This document shows positions 31,157-42,976 of a stretch of 64,000 nucleotides of DNA, one piece after another. Both the position numbers and the translations under genes were made by a program. The notes beneath the pieces were generated by a model that did no database searches, was not told the origin of the DNA, and saw nothing but the letters and a program-made list of their open reading frames with translations. Position 1 is the first letter of the stretch. Every line of letters begins with the position of its first letter. The DNA comes from Diplolepis rosae (lineage: Eukaryota > Arthropoda > Insecta > Hymenoptera > Diplolepididae): NCBI GenBank assembly GCA_030998225.1, contig JAPYXD010000704.1, positions 10,106,001 through 10,170,000 on the forward strand, read 5' to 3'.

Positions 31157-32636
31157 GCAATGAAAACTCAGCTCATTCAATTAAAAACACTTTTCTGTCA
31201 AGGATGACGTGAAAGTATCGTTTTTTGCATGCACAATCACATGTTTCGTGCCCTGTTTTCTTCTGAACCGTTGGTATTTTTTAATTCAAATGTTTACTCT
31301 AGGTACAGTAAACTATGTTCTTCAAACAAGTCAGACAGAAACGATACTTCACGGTACTCTTCAAACTTCACTTATTTATCTGGTTGAAAGGATTACGAAA
31401 TAACTAATTAAGAAACTTGATTCAATATTCAAAGCAAAGTATTTAATCATTCAAAACAGTTTATAAATAGTTCATAAAGTTTCGGATTGGCAAAAAGTCA
31501 CTTAGAGACGACAAGTGCAGCCGACAACGACGAACAGAATTATAAATAAAAATGTAAGAATAAATAAAAAAAATTAATCTTGTATAACTTCGAAAATCAT
31601 TAAGCATATCATAGGGAATTGAAAATTGCAAATTCATTATAGAAAATCAGTGAAAATTTGAATCTACAAAAGATGTATGCCGTATTTGTTCCCTAATCTT
31701 TTGACGATAACCAAAATCACATTAAACAAATAAATAACAAACATTTTGAACTCAATTCCGGAACATAGCAAAGAACACATTAACGTAGGTTTGTAAACTC
31801 TAATTAGTTTTTAATAAGACCGAAAAAGATCTCTTTCAAATTTCGTATGAGGTGCCGTTACAATTTTCGTAAGCGAATTTTTGTATAATATTAGTATAAA
31901 AAATAATGCATTTTTTTATCAAATCAGATGATTATAGTATGACAGTATTGTATCTCAAATGAATCTCGAAGCAAGTTGAAATACTTTTAATACGTAATTC
32001 AATATAAAAAAAACCCAGATGTACAAATACGAAAAATGTACTCATGTAGAAGCTTTGTCACCTTCTCCTCTACTTCTATATTACTCTTTTTTGCGAAGAA
32101 GCTATTGAATTCTTTAAAATCTTTTAGTGTAATATATTATAACTTACTCTTTAATACAATACTCTCTTTTGATTGCCATTCACACGGTTTAGAAAAAATT
32201 ACTTTTCATTAACCCTAGTTTTATTTAACTCTCACAATAAACTTCTTCTATCTTTTTCAGTCTACAGCAATACCCACTTTACCATTCGCTGCTTTCATTC
32301 ATATCCACTAAAATGCTTTTTACTCCCCTCACATAATTCCCTAGTGTGCAATTTGTTATCCTAAGTTAGTTCCGAGAACTCCAAATCCCAGACTTTCACC
32401 TAAATACCAAGTCGCAATGTTTTTCTACATTCCTCTTGGGGGCTTGGTGCAGACGTCTTATGAGTCGGCTTTTTCATTTTAAATTCGCCATTGGGGACGT
32501 CATCCAAGAGTTCTAGGAAAACCTCCTCAGAACATATAGGAAACTTTATTCAATGAAAAAAAAAAATACATGCTTGATCCGTACTTCTAACTTTACGACA
32601 TTCATCTTGCTACTGGTATTCAAGTAAAGATTCACT
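31157..32636. other. AT-rich sequence, nothing recognised
   Basis: No gene, terminal repeat or tandem repeat was recognised in this stretch. Confidence 0.4.
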
Positions 32637-32710
32637 GAGACCTCAGTTGCATAATCGATAGTGTGCTTCGACATGAGATTGGAGGATTCATAGTTCAAAC
32701 CTGAACCGAA
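32637..32710 (+). tRNA. tRNA-like relic (pseudo-tRNA or SINE head)
   Basis: GACCTCAGTTGCATAATCGA resembles the acceptor and A-box part of a tRNA and AGTTCAAACCT, about 45 bp later, the B-box / T-loop. The spacing is right for a 72-base tRNA, but the anticodon and T stems pair poorly. It is therefore a decayed tRNA copy or the head of a tRNA-derived SINE rather than an active gene. Confidence 0.3.
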
Positions 32711-32893
32711 GTGAAAGTTTCCCTCAATTTATTTTGAACCAAAAATTAAACAAAACTGGCAACATTTTCGAGGTTTTGGAAATTGGAAGCTGTCATTAAT
32801 TGAATTTTTAGGTGAAGAATCAAGTTCTACACCGAATAGAATGTTATTTGTAATTGAGTTCGGTAGATCCCAAGGGTCATTTAAAGAATAATG

Positions 32894-32985
32894 CATTCTG
32901 TCAAAAAAGTAACGGAAATTGATCATTCAAAAAGCTCGCTCAAAGAGATTGTCAAAAACCTTTTTGAGGCTAAGTACAACTTCTG
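32894..32985. mobile_element. solo end of a mariner (CATTCTGTCAAAAAAGTA family)
   Basis: The terminus CATTCTGTCAAAAAAGTA and about 75 bp inside it match the right end of the element at 8874-9785 in reverse, through AAAGCTCGCTCAAAGAG and AAAACCTTTTTGAGGCTAAG. Homology then stops. There is no second end. Confidence 0.8.
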
Positions 32986-33139
32986 GGCAGTGTCCAGTCC
33001 AAGAATCTATAAGCAACACGCTTGTCGGCCCTACCTTCGGGAAAAAAACATTTTCCAATCAGCTCTGAAAATGTTCTGCAGATAAAATAATTTAAAACAT
33101 TTAAAGACTGAAATGAATTTATTCTATGACCAAAAATTA

Positions 33140-34132
33140 CTAAAAATAAACAAATTCACCAGACGTAAGTTTTCCAGATTTGGATGCAGCTACAAAGACG
33201 TTTATAGGCTGAAAAATTGTTTCTTGTACAATGGGTCCAAATTTTCCACTTGGCTCTTTTAACACGAGATAAAGTGGAGATAGAAGCTTTCCATCCGCAG
33301 AAATCGTGGGTTGGATAGTGTAGCTCTGAATTGTAGAAGAAATAGATTGGACGACACATTCGACTTGCCGTGTACCTTCAATTGCCAATGTTCTCCCAGA
33401 ATGCATTTCTAACTGGAATCCAATTTGATCCGAGTTATAAACATTCTCTCTCCCATATTGAGTGATGTACGGCTTCACTTCATTCACAAAATTCTACGCA
33501 GTTACTTTTAACTTTTCCTTATCTTCTAATATTTTTCTGGTGATGAATTTATTTAATTTTCTGGATGTTATTCGGTGAGTTCGTTTAAACTTCCACACCC
33601 ACCAGTCAGATGCTTTAAATCGTGTGTCTTCAAAACCAAGGATATTTTTAACATATAGACCCCATTTCTGTAGGTCTACATCGTGAATTATCATACCAGC
33701 ATCAATTGCACTTTTAAAATGGTTCAATGTGTACTCTGCAATACAATGCAACTTTTCCATGTATGTACCGCCTTTATTTACTTGTCCTGCCCATCACCTC
33801 AATTGACGTACTGATGTTACTTTTCTGAACCGATGTTGAACAGCACTTAACTCACGATTGCTTTTTTTCATTCCGCTTCTCCAAAACTCCACTGCTCTTT
33901 GTTTATAATCGAAGTCAACATTTTCATCATCTCTCGTACAAACAGCGTCATCTGATTTAGAATCAATTTTAGGAGTCCACTCTGCATAGGTGTCTTCCAC
34001 AGCGGAAGGCTCCCAGTCTTTATATGGTTCTGAAAAGTCTAACGTATTTTCTTCAACAATCTCAACGCCATTTCATTGAAATGATATGCCAGTTGCCGTT
34101 CTGCATCATTAACTTCACTGTCAGGTATTTTC
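33140..34132 (-). pseudogene. CENP-B/pogo-like transposase, nearly full N-terminal two thirds
   Basis: From ATG at about 34130 (MKIPDSEVNDAERQLAYHFN) the minus strand reads, with one frameshift near 34060, YKQRAVEFWRSGMKKSNREL, HRFRKVTSVRQL (first HTH), stop, HCIAEYTLNHFKSAIDAGMI, ASDWWVWKFKRTHRITSRKL (CENP-B type HTH), stop, then VYNSDQIGFQLEMHSGRTLA (first catalytic Asp in NSDQ), TIQPTISADGKLLSPLYLVL and ASKSGKLTSGEF. The last catalytic acidic motif is beyond the break at 33140. CENP-B/pogo enzymes use TA targets, but no terminal repeats were found. It is among the better preserved transposases here, yet has two stops and one frameshift. Confidence 0.82.
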
Positions 34133-34507
34133 ATGGTTCGGGATGCAATTAACAAAAGTTGTATTACATTTAAGGGATTTATAGGCATGCTTACAAGACT
34201 TGATAAACTGTTCACTGATATGTTTCACTGCAGAAACAAAGAAATAGACTTTTAAACTCGAGAACGATGAAAGCAACACTGAACGATTATTCGCAGTCTT
34301 CACAAAAGTTCGCATCCCAAAAATAAAACTTGCTCTTGAAAAAAAAATACATTAAGCCTCATATACATTTCAATACATTCATAAAGAAACACGGGTCGAA
34401 ATAAATAGCAGCTTAATCAGTTTAACCTTCTGGATGAGTCAAACATGTAATTTATGTATTCTACAAATATAAACTTATATGTATAATATAGAGTTCTTTA
34501 ATTTATA
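34133..34507. other. AT-rich sequence, nothing recognised
   Basis: A 64-codon minus-strand frame here (34121-34315) has no recognised similarity and lies directly upstream of the pogo-like transposase; it may be leader sequence of that element. Confidence 0.3.
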
Positions 34508-34995
34508 GAAATATAATAACATGCACCTAAGGGTGGTTACCCCTTATAAATTAATTTCTAATGAAAATGCAAATATACCTAAAGTTTATTTTATTATCGC
34601 GTGGCATATATATTTTTTTCAGAATTTTCAGCTTCTTTTTAACCTATTTGGTAATTTTCTTGTATAATCGTAACTTTTTTTGGGGTAGTTTACCCTCATC
34701 GAATGTTTCGACTAAATTAAGCAATTTATATTTTTCAACCCTCTGTGTGAAAGAATTTTTTCTGCTTGGTTTTGTAAGCGAAATTTACTTTATTTTGTAG
34801 AAATATAATAACATGCACTTAAGGGTGGTTACCTCTTATAAATTAATTTCTCATGAAAATGCAAATATACGTAAACATTATTTTATTATCGCGTGCAACA
34901 TATATTTTTTCCAGATTTTTCGGGTTGAAATAATGTCTGTTTGAAAATGTTTGGTATAATTAAAACTTATCGTGGGGTAGTTTACCCCCCAAAAA
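34508..34995 (+). repeat. tandem duplication, 291-bp period
   Basis: GAAATATAATAACATGCACC starts one copy at about 34507 and recurs at 34798 with few changes, followed in both by GGGTGGTTACC, TTTATTATCGCGTG and GGGGTAGTTTACCC. The right copy diverges after about 34990. Confidence 0.85.
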
Positions 34996-35339
34996 TCTTT
35001 TTTATCAAGTTGACAAAATCACATATTTCATCTCTCATAGTGAGGATATTTTTCAAGTTGGTTTGATTGTGAAAGATTCTGTTATTATATGTGAAACAAT
35101 TAAATGGGTATTTGGTACCGCACTTTTCGGGGGTGATTTTTACTCCCTAAAAACCATTTTGGGCACTTAAAAAAATACGTGTCACTTAGTTTTTCGAGTA
35201 CTACAACATATGTGCGAACGAACAAAATCGGAGGGGGACACCTACCTAGGGTTCCTTCTAAGTAAAGTAGTCACAGCGACTATGTACAAGTATCAACTTT
35301 AAGATTATGTATTTCAAATGCGTAAAATCACTGGGTGGA

Positions 35340-35525
35340 ACATTGTATTTTTCATAGCGCTCCTATTGAAAATCCGATTTTCGGTACCTGTAGAGCGAGT
35401 TGAAACTGCGATTTTCAACCCTAGGGTTGAAATTTTAAAAGTAGGGTTAAAAATCGCAGTTTCGACCCGCTCTTCAGTTACATTAAATCGAATTCTCAAA
35501 AGAGTTGATATGAAAAATAATATGC
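35340..35525. mobile_element. foldback MITE
   Basis: Two arms pair across about 185 bp: GTATTTTTCAT … GAGCGAGTTGAAACTGCGAT on the left with ATCGCAGTTTCGACCCGCTC … ATGAAAAATAATATG on the right; centre near 35425 (CCCTAGGGTT). Frames on both strands therefore contain the same peptide RVETAIFNP and LKIAVSTRS, which is a by-product of the palindrome and not evidence for a gene. Confidence 0.8.
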
Positions 35526-38500
35526 ATTGCTCGAAAGAAAACACAACGGATTCAACGAGTGTGAAGTTTGCTGCTTATAGCGACTACGTTATTCTAGCCA
35601 TGAGAGCTCAATATTTCAAGTTCTCATAGCGAGGTTGAAGAATTAAGGACAATTTCAAGGACGTTAACTAGTCGCCAAGACCAGGTATTCAGAATATGGC
35701 TACCATGGCCATAAATCATGTTGCTGTAGCAATGGATCAAGTAGCAACAACAAGTCTCCCTCGTTTCAGTCACTATTTTTATCCAACTATATTTTTCCTT
35801 GTCATTATGATCAAGTGCTATTTTTTCCTGTGTAAATGTAAAAATGTCTTAAATTTGTCATAAATAATTATAAACAATTTTTACCAATTTACTCTTTTCA
35901 TTTTCACAGTATATTGATTAATGGTAGAAAAATGATAGGAAACAATATTTTGCATAGACATAATAGAAGATTACTACGAAAAATACTGTTAAGAATAATT
36001 GTTTCTATGGGTTTCGCTTGATGATATTATTATTCGATTATTCGGAAAGAATAAAAAAAGTACAATTTATTCTCTTTATTTTTGAGAATAATATTGTATC
36101 CATCAATTTAATTTTCAAAAGTTTGCCTAGTATTTTTAGTCAGTGACTTCAAAAATCTGAGGAAACATTTTTCATGATTTTTAAATGTATTTTTACACTA
36201 GGACGATTGGGAAATATCTTTTTTTTAGTTGACTAATAATCTATTCAAATATACAAATGATATTTTAAGAATAATTTTATCCATGTACCTCCTTGAAAAA
36301 TTGAGTCACAAAAAACTATTTGAATTCCAGCTTAAAAAGTACATTTTCGTAATATTTTCGATATTTTCTACATCTTTTTGAAATTTTGTCACTCCAAAAT
36401 AAATTTGCGACCTCTTATCATAAAAAGTCTCAGCATTACAACTCATAGATACATTTTTGTTCGTATATATGTACGTGAAGTTGTGTAACTACTTGCATAA
36501 AATCTGTGAAAATTCGCGGGGAATTTATATCGTCTATCGGGGCGGAAAGGCAAAAGCCCGACAAACCCTATTCATCTAAAAGGGGCACTATTCAAGCAAT
36601 CTGCGATGAGAGTTATATTTGGTGTGAACACATTCATACGAGTGTAAGGAACTTTTTGATACAATGACCATAAAAAAGTATTTTTAGGGCGAACATGTGA
36701 ATTAAGATCAAATTCACTGATTCCAATAGTATATGATTCCTATATTTGTGACATAAACACATCTTTTTTGCTTATCATGAAACAATTGAGTCACATTCTT
36801 CTTGAGGGTCTTCTATTGACACATATTACTCCTGAAAGGAGGAAGAGAAAGAAAAAAATTTTTTTAAGAATAAAAAGAAATAGGATATAAAATAATTATT
36901 AAATGGAAAATATATTTAAAAAATTATTTTCTTTTGCATTTATCATTATGAAAATTATATTATTTGTTTATCTCAATGTATTTTGAACTAAAAAAAAAAA
37001 AAAATCATTGATTCGAAACTCTATCCTTTTTCAGAAAGGTGAAATTTTTCTTGTTTTGTTTTTTTCTGACAAGCCAGAAAGTTCGATTACGTCAATTGAT
37101 GTTACATCGATGAAAAACAACACAAAAGATGATACTATAGCTTTGAGGTAGAAGGAAATGAAAAACCCTTTGGCAAATTGTTTCATACATCTCGGTTTTA
37201 CATTTTTAGTACCGATACATGAACTTTTACTAAAAAATATTAAATATATTACAAGGTACGTCGATAGATAATAATAAAAATACACAATTTTTTCTTGGAA
37301 TTTTTCTTAGTTTGCAAAAAAAGTTCTTAATTCTCCCTATTAAATCTTCGATAAATGAGTAGTAAAATTTTTTTTCCACAACTTTACAATAAAACCAAAC
37401 TCAGAAAGATATTCATAGTAGCTTAAGGGGTCTAGGAAGTCTAACTAATCCTATTTTCAATGTCTAATTAAAAAGAAAATATCAAGAGATAAATAATTTT
37501 TTTTTCATGGGTTATTTATAACAATTGAATAGAATACAAAAAATATTTTTTTATTGAAAAATTCCAATATACAATTATATAATTAAATAAACAATTTAAC
37601 AAAAAAAAAACTTTTTTCAGTAATATCTTCTGTTCTAATAATGGGAATTGAATTTTTCAAAGTGCGTTGTGTTTGTAATACTCCCCTCTCTAGGCTGAAT
37701 CTGTTTAAATAAGAAAGAATTGAAAATTTTTAAGAGTGAAAATTTTTCACAAAAAATTTATGTTTACGAATTTTTGTCTCAAAATCAAAAATTTTTACAG
37801 CTTGATACGGAGGTTTAGCTCGTAAAGGAACATGTTCTATGAAAGCAAAAAAATTTTCAAACCGATCTGAACCTCCGTTTTTTTTGGAATCACTGCAAAA
37901 CGGAACAAAAATAAGATTTCGAGAAAAACGAGTTTAAAGTTTTGAAAAACCGTTAATCGATTTTTTGACTTCCTATTCCCCTTATGATAGCCGTTTATGT
38001 ATCAACGTACACCCAGAAAACCGTTTCTTTGATATACGGTCAAAGAAAAAAAAAACTTTTTGACCTATGTTGTAAGACTATTAAGCATGAATTTCAAAAC
38101 AATTTTCTTTATATTTTATATGCGACTCTAAAATATGCATTCGGTATAGTTTAAATAACATATCCTTTAGACACCAAAATACCCTGTATTTGGATAAGTA
38201 CCCATATGTGGATTATTACTTTCATATTATCAGGGACATACGAGCTGTCGACGCGAAATCCCTGAAGGCTTGTTAAGATTCGAAAAGCAGTGTTCGGATC
38301 AAGACCAAAGCTTGGTGTCAGAGCCACATAAATACATCTCGTGTTTGCAATTATTCAGGATCAATAGGCATGTAACTACGTGAACAAGAACATTCAACGA
38401 CGAGGGCTTCCCATTATTCGCTCATTTGTAAACAAGAACACTCGCAATCTATTAGAGTAATCCTTCTACATTTGAAAAAATTGCAAACGAGATAATTTTT

Positions 38501-39815
38501 ATTTTTCATGCCATCGTTTTTTGAACGGATAGAAAAATATGCTCATTCTTATTGGAAAAATGAAGTGTAAGAATTACTATCTGTATTGTAGTAGATATAA
38601 TAAATGCCAATCCTTGCTATATTTAGGCACGGGTCATTGTACTGGGTACAATATAGATGGTAACCCTTGTAATATTTTTTCTTTTAATAAAAAGTATCAT
38701 GTTTTCAGTAAATTGGTAACATATTTTTTCATGTTCCAACGCAATATGAAATAAAAACCATCTAATGTCGATTTTTGAAGAAAAATGAATTTTTCATTTC
38801 ACTAAATTTGCGCTGAAAATTATAAAAATTAAAAAAATTATATGACCAAAAATTGAGGAAAAGTATTGATAATTGATTATAATCCTCATATTTCGAATTG
38901 GAACTCAAAGAGACAAGCTCAAAACATTTTTAAAAAATTGAAAACTTTTCAAATTTGTTTCTTCATTACTTTCAATTGAAGCATAAAAGTAATGTGACTA
39001 ACAAAATTACATTACACAAAGTAATGTGACTAACAAAAATACAAGAAAAAAAACTTTAGCTGATTTAAAATTTTTTTTTCTAGAATTGATACTCCAAGTT
39101 TAAAAACTTTTCGTCAACGACCCATGTATTCACATTTTCCTATTCTTTGAAAACTTGTAAATATCTGTATAACCTTCACGCTCGCTTGAAAATTGAATTT
39201 CCTCACCCAACCCCATAAAAAGTAATGTGAATGAAGAAGCAAACATTTCCCTTCAAAACTAACAGAAATTGGAATTCTCGACTATTGATTCTTGAGAAGG
39301 TCCCAGCTTGTTTTCATTAGGTGTCTTGGATTTTGTTACAAGTCCCATCTGCAGTATTAATCATATAAATACTGTAGAAGCCTTTTAATGAAGCATAATC
39401 TGGAGGTAATGATAATCCCTAGCTATATGCTAATCTACTCATTTCTATTCATTGAATTTTCAGCAGTTAAAGTTGGCTAGACATCAACGATGTCTCATTA
39501 CGAAGCAAGTTTGATAGGACCTCGTACGAAAACGATAGACATAGCTGATGGTGCAAAAGGTGAGGTAATAGCAGCTTCACTCTAGTACGGACATCGAAAG
39601 TCCTGACACGTGACGACGAGATCACCGGATGTGGTCGATTCTTCGACACGACCTATTTCCTATGCTACATTCTCTGACAGATACCATCATATAAGGTATC
39701 CATATCGATGAACCATGTCAAAGGTCGTTCCATTCAGGTGACAAATGCGGATTTAATGCTTCAGTCTGAGCTGCGGCTTTTCTACAGTTTAGTCAATTAT
39801 TTTATAAACGTTTAG
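35526..39815. other. 4.3 kb AT-rich sequence, nothing recognised
   Basis: Long A/T runs and short frames only. Two patches are less AT-rich: about 38225-38440 and 39470-39785. No motif, terminal repeat or coding similarity was recognised in either. Confidence 0.45.
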
Positions 39816-39819
39816 TATT

Positions 39820-40070
39820 TGATTTCACACACACAACTTTGACAATAATGTAATGGAGGTTTATTACCAAAACGCAATGTAATTTTGCAATACATGATGT
39901 ATTGTAGGTTTACAAACGATGGTGGCGCCGCTCTAAAGCGATATTACAAAAGTTGTATTGTAATTCCGAAAAATTACATTCTAAGTATTGTGATTTCCCT
40001 GTACAATACATCGATTGTAATTTTACATTACGTTTCGGTAATAAACATCCATTAAAGTATTGTGAAATCA
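39820..40070. mobile_element. foldback MITE with ATTACATT-rich arms
   Basis: GTAATGGAGGTTTATTACC on the left pairs with GGTAATAAACATCCATTA on the right, and GATTTCACAC with TGTGAAATC at the edges. The 60-bp centre holds a GC-rich GGTGGCGCCGCTC. Arms are about 80-90 bp. Confidence 0.75.
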
Positions 40071-40478
40071 CAGACATTTTTAACAGTGCCCAGAAAAAAA
40101 TTTAAGTTGGGTAAGCAAAATGTTTTGTTGACTCCATTTGGGTTGATTGAACATTTTATTGTACGTATAATAACAAAATTCTAATGTTAATTCAACCAAA
40201 ATTTTGTTAATTGTTACAAATTTTTCATTCTTAACACACCAATTATGCTGTTTCTTTCTTGTGTAAATTGATAAATGAAAGTTAATTAATTATAATGTTT
40301 TAACTATATTTCTTGATGATACCTACAATTTTTTACAGAGGTCTATACAAATATTTTATTTCTAAATAAAAAGCCCTTAAATAAAGAAAGGAGATATTAA
40401 CTACGTGAAAAAAATTCTATTTGCGCAAACAATTAAAATGTATTTAAGTGAAGAACTGGTAGTGTCACCCTCCATATT

Positions 40479-40664
40479 AATATTATAAAAGATACTGGTT
40501 TGCGATCAATAAAGGTCAAATATAAAGAAGAAAACTCTTTATGATGTCAAAACATTGTGTACAAATTTAATTGTAAAACTTGCACTGCGACTTATATTGG
40601 TGAATCTAAGAGAGCATTAAGAGTTCGTATTAATGAACACAAAAATAAAATCGGAAAAGCTTAA
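40479..40664 (+). pseudogene. Penelope-like element, GIY-YIG endonuclease fragment
   Basis: The frame at 40554-40664 reads IVYKFNCKTCTATYIGESKR and ALRVRINEHKNKIGKA. VYK..C..C...YIGE.KR.L..R..EHK is the endonuclease signature of Penelope-like elements, with the CxxC unique to them. The preceding 75 bp (IIKDTGLRSIKVKYKEENSL) is in another frame and matches in inverted orientation the fragment at 41632-41725. RT and the rest of the endonuclease are missing. Confidence 0.85.
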
Positions 40665-40929
40665 CATCAGAGATGATCCATATAAAATTCAATAAATTTA
40701 GTATGAATAAAAAAGAAGACATATTTACTTTGAATAAAATTTATTTTTCATTACTTAATAGATTAAATTCATGATAGCTTTCCAGCTGATGTCTGTTTAC
40801 ATTTCAAATTCTGTGTTTACAATAACTGTTGTCAATATTTAAAGTTAACTGTTTGAATCTAATAATTACATTATACTCATCATGAGTTAACCTTCTTTTA
40901 TAAAGGTAAAATTTAATAATATTGTGTAC
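40665..40929. other. AT-rich spacer
   Basis: Nothing recognised between the PLE fragment and the foldback. Confidence 0.35.
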
Positions 40930-41500
40930 AGCGTAAAGCTATCGTAAAGCTATCGTAAAGTTATCGTAAAGTAGCATTATAACTCATGAACGAGGCAAAA
41001 TAAACATTCAAAATGTTTTTATCCTTATTCTACGTTGAAAATAACGTTAACTGGTAATTGAAATATACAATAATTTTATTTATTTACGCTAAAAATTAAA
41101 AAAACATAATACCTGTCATTGAAGGCAGGGTAGTAGTTCATCACTTTCCATGTCTTGACCATCAGGATTGACTATTTGTTAGAGTGAGATGAAAGTATAG
41201 TTGTGTCTCACTCCAACCAATGGTCAACTTTAACGGAGACGTTCCACAAAAGGTGAACCACTGCACTGCCTTCAATGACAGGTATTATGTTTTTTTAACT
41301 TTTATCGTAAATAAATAAAATTATTGCATATTTCAATTGCCAGTTAACGTTATTTTTAACGTAGAATAAGGATAAAAACATTTTGAATGTTTATTTTGCC
41401 TCATTCATGAGTTATAATGCTACTTTACGATAGCTTTATGATAGCTTTACGATATCTTTACGCTACAGCGTAAAGCTACCGTTCAGCCAGTTCGCTAGGG
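40930..41500. mobile_element. foldback element, GCGTAAAGCTAT family, copy 1
   Basis: Left arm 40930-41120 starts with three to four copies of GCTATCGTAAA and pairs with the right arm at about 41280-41464. Between them lies a non-palindromic part around a perfect short hairpin GAGTGAGA…TCTCACTC. The right end carries an extra AGCGTAAAGCTACCGTTCAG and CCAGTTCGCTAGGG that has no partner on the left, but recurs in copy 2 at 46243-46656. No coding capacity. It is inserted between oppositely oriented PLE fragments. Confidence 0.85.
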
Positions 41501-41594
41501 TATGTTCTTGATATTAAGTTAATTTAATTTTTATTTTTCTTGTGTGTGACAATTTCACTATTTGGTATTTTTTTTTTTTTTAATTTAATAAAGC

Positions 41595-41631
41595 CTGATG
41601 AGGTTGGCAAACCCATAGCTAACGAAACGTC
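41595..41631 (+). ncRNA. hammerhead-ribozyme-like motif
   Basis: CTGATGA (41595-41601), one unpaired G, a 6-bp stem (GTTGGC 41603-41608 with GCTAAC 41618-41623, one G-U pair, 9-nt loop), then GAAAC (41624-41628) and GTC (41629-41631). All core positions of a hammerhead, including a cleavable GUC, are present. Stem III would be only AC/GU, which is self-complementary: such tiny stems are known from hammerheads of Penelope-like elements and would act best as dimers. Stem I pairing is poor here. It lies on the strand opposite to the PLE fragment at 41632-41725. Confidence 0.6.
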
Positions 41632-41725
41632 ACAACAATTTTGACATCGTAAAGAGTTTTCTTCTTTATATTTGACCCTCATTGATCGCAAACCAGCATC
41701 TTTTATAATACTTTCTTCCATCTTA
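41632..41725 (-). pseudogene. Penelope-like element fragment, inverted relative to 40479
   Basis: The minus strand reads SIIKDAGLRSMRVKYKEENS followed by LRCQN, a near match to the plus-strand fragment at 40479-40553. Homology between the two ends where the 40479 copy enters the endonuclease. Here the sequence passes instead into the hammerhead-like block. The pair gives an inverted arrangement around the foldback at 40930-41500. Confidence 0.7.
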
Positions 41726-41746
41726 TTGGCAATTTTCGCATACCTC

Positions 41747-42170
41747 TCAAAAAAACGATGCGCCTTTTGAGGCGATCCACGAGTCGATCCATTTTTTGAC
41801 TTCTTTATAGAAGCGGAAATGCTGATGAGTCAGGCCGTGTTCCATTGATCGAAACAAATGATAGTCGAAAGGAGCGATGTCTGGAGAGTACGGCGAGTGG
41901 GGTAAGTTACCAAGTATGTCTTGACGGGTCTTGTGACATGTGGCCAAGTATTGTCATGCTGGAGGATAACTTTCTCGTGTCTCTCTTAGTACTGTGACCG
42001 TTCCCCCTTCTAATGCTCGGCTCAAAAGCATCAATTTCATTCGATACTGATCCCATGTGATGGTTTCACTCGGTTTAAATAGCTCATAATACACCACACC
42101 GAGCTGCTCCCACCAAATGCAGAGCATAACCTGGGCACCGCGAATACCTTTTTTGTATACACACTCTCAG
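41747..42170 (-). pseudogene. mariner transposase C-terminal half
   Basis: The minus strand reads MLCIWWEQLGVVYYELFKPS (middle region), LSRALEGGTVTVLRETRK, then SPYSPDIAPFDYHLFRSMEH with the third catalytic Asp, and FYKEVKKWIDSWIASKGA. It belongs to the same family as the N-terminal relic at 22049. The DNARPH motif has changed to DNTWPH with a frame change. N-terminus and both ends are absent; the 42170 side abuts another mariner in opposite orientation. Confidence 0.85.
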
Positions 42171-42199
42171 AAACAGTCAACATAAAAAAAAGCCTCCAG

Positions 42200-42960
42200 C
42201 TTAGTTATTAATACATGAAATATGTACGAAAGTGATTCAGGAAATTCATAATGGGACGCCAATTTAAACCATAAGCTTCGTGCAGGTCGTACGCACACTG
42301 TGGTGAGGGATAAAAACGTTGCGGCTGTGCCCAAACTGGTGGGAGAAGACCCACATATCACTTTTCGTGAAATAGAGGTAACTCTAGAGAGTGGTTCAAC
42401 TGCTATAAATACCACTCTACATGAGTATTTATAGGTTAAGAAACTCTGTGCTTGATGGGTACCCTGCAGTTTACCTGAGAATCAAAAAGCTGCTCGTGTG
42501 GATTAGTGTCACACAATGTAAAACAAATTTGAAGAAGAAAGGGCTAAAAACTTCTACAACATCGTGACGGGTGACGAAACCTGGCTCTACCATTATAAGC
42601 TAGAAACAAAACGGCAGTCGACAGTCTGGTGCTTTACAGACGACGAAACACTGACTAAGGTGCGAAAGTCTCGCAGTGGAAGAAGAAAGATGATTGCTTC
42701 TTTCGTGTCGGTAACTGGTCGCCTAAACACTATTTCTCTTGAAAACCAACGTAATACGACTGTAGAATGGTACACAACATACTGCCTTTCTCGGATCCTC
42801 AGTACTTAGCAATCACAGCACACCAAATCAAAGAAGGGACATTTGCTTCTCCATCATGACAATGCTTTCTCGCACACCGCCTTTAAAATTGTGGAATTTC
42901 TTATGGCACACGTGGGCATAAGAAAAGTTAAGTGGGCGTCACTTTTCACCAAATGAGGAG
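42200..42960 (+). pseudogene. mariner transposase, both ends missing
   Basis: The plus strand encodes RAGRTHTVVRDKNVAAVPKL, HITFREIEVTLESGSTAINT (HTH), then after stops YNIVTGDETWLYHYKLETKR (first catalytic Asp in GDETW), RRKMIASFVSVTGRLNTISL and, in a new frame, LLHHDNAFSHTAFKIVEFL (second Asp). The third catalytic motif is lost: sequence ends after a short unrelated run at the next element (42977). No terminal repeats seen. Confidence 0.85.
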
Positions 42961-42976
42961 GCTATTGAAACACATA

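Noticed and set aside
32637..32710. Functional tRNA gene
   Set aside because: Boxes A and B are recognisable, but stems do not pair well; kept only as a low-confidence relic.
36530..36600. GC-richer patch with GGCAAAAGCCCGAC suspected to be an RNA gene
   Set aside because: No tRNA boxes, no conserved rRNA words and no stable long stem could be recognised.
38225..38440. Possible LTR fragment in a GC-richer patch
   Set aside because: No TG…CA ends, target duplication or internal genes could be found.
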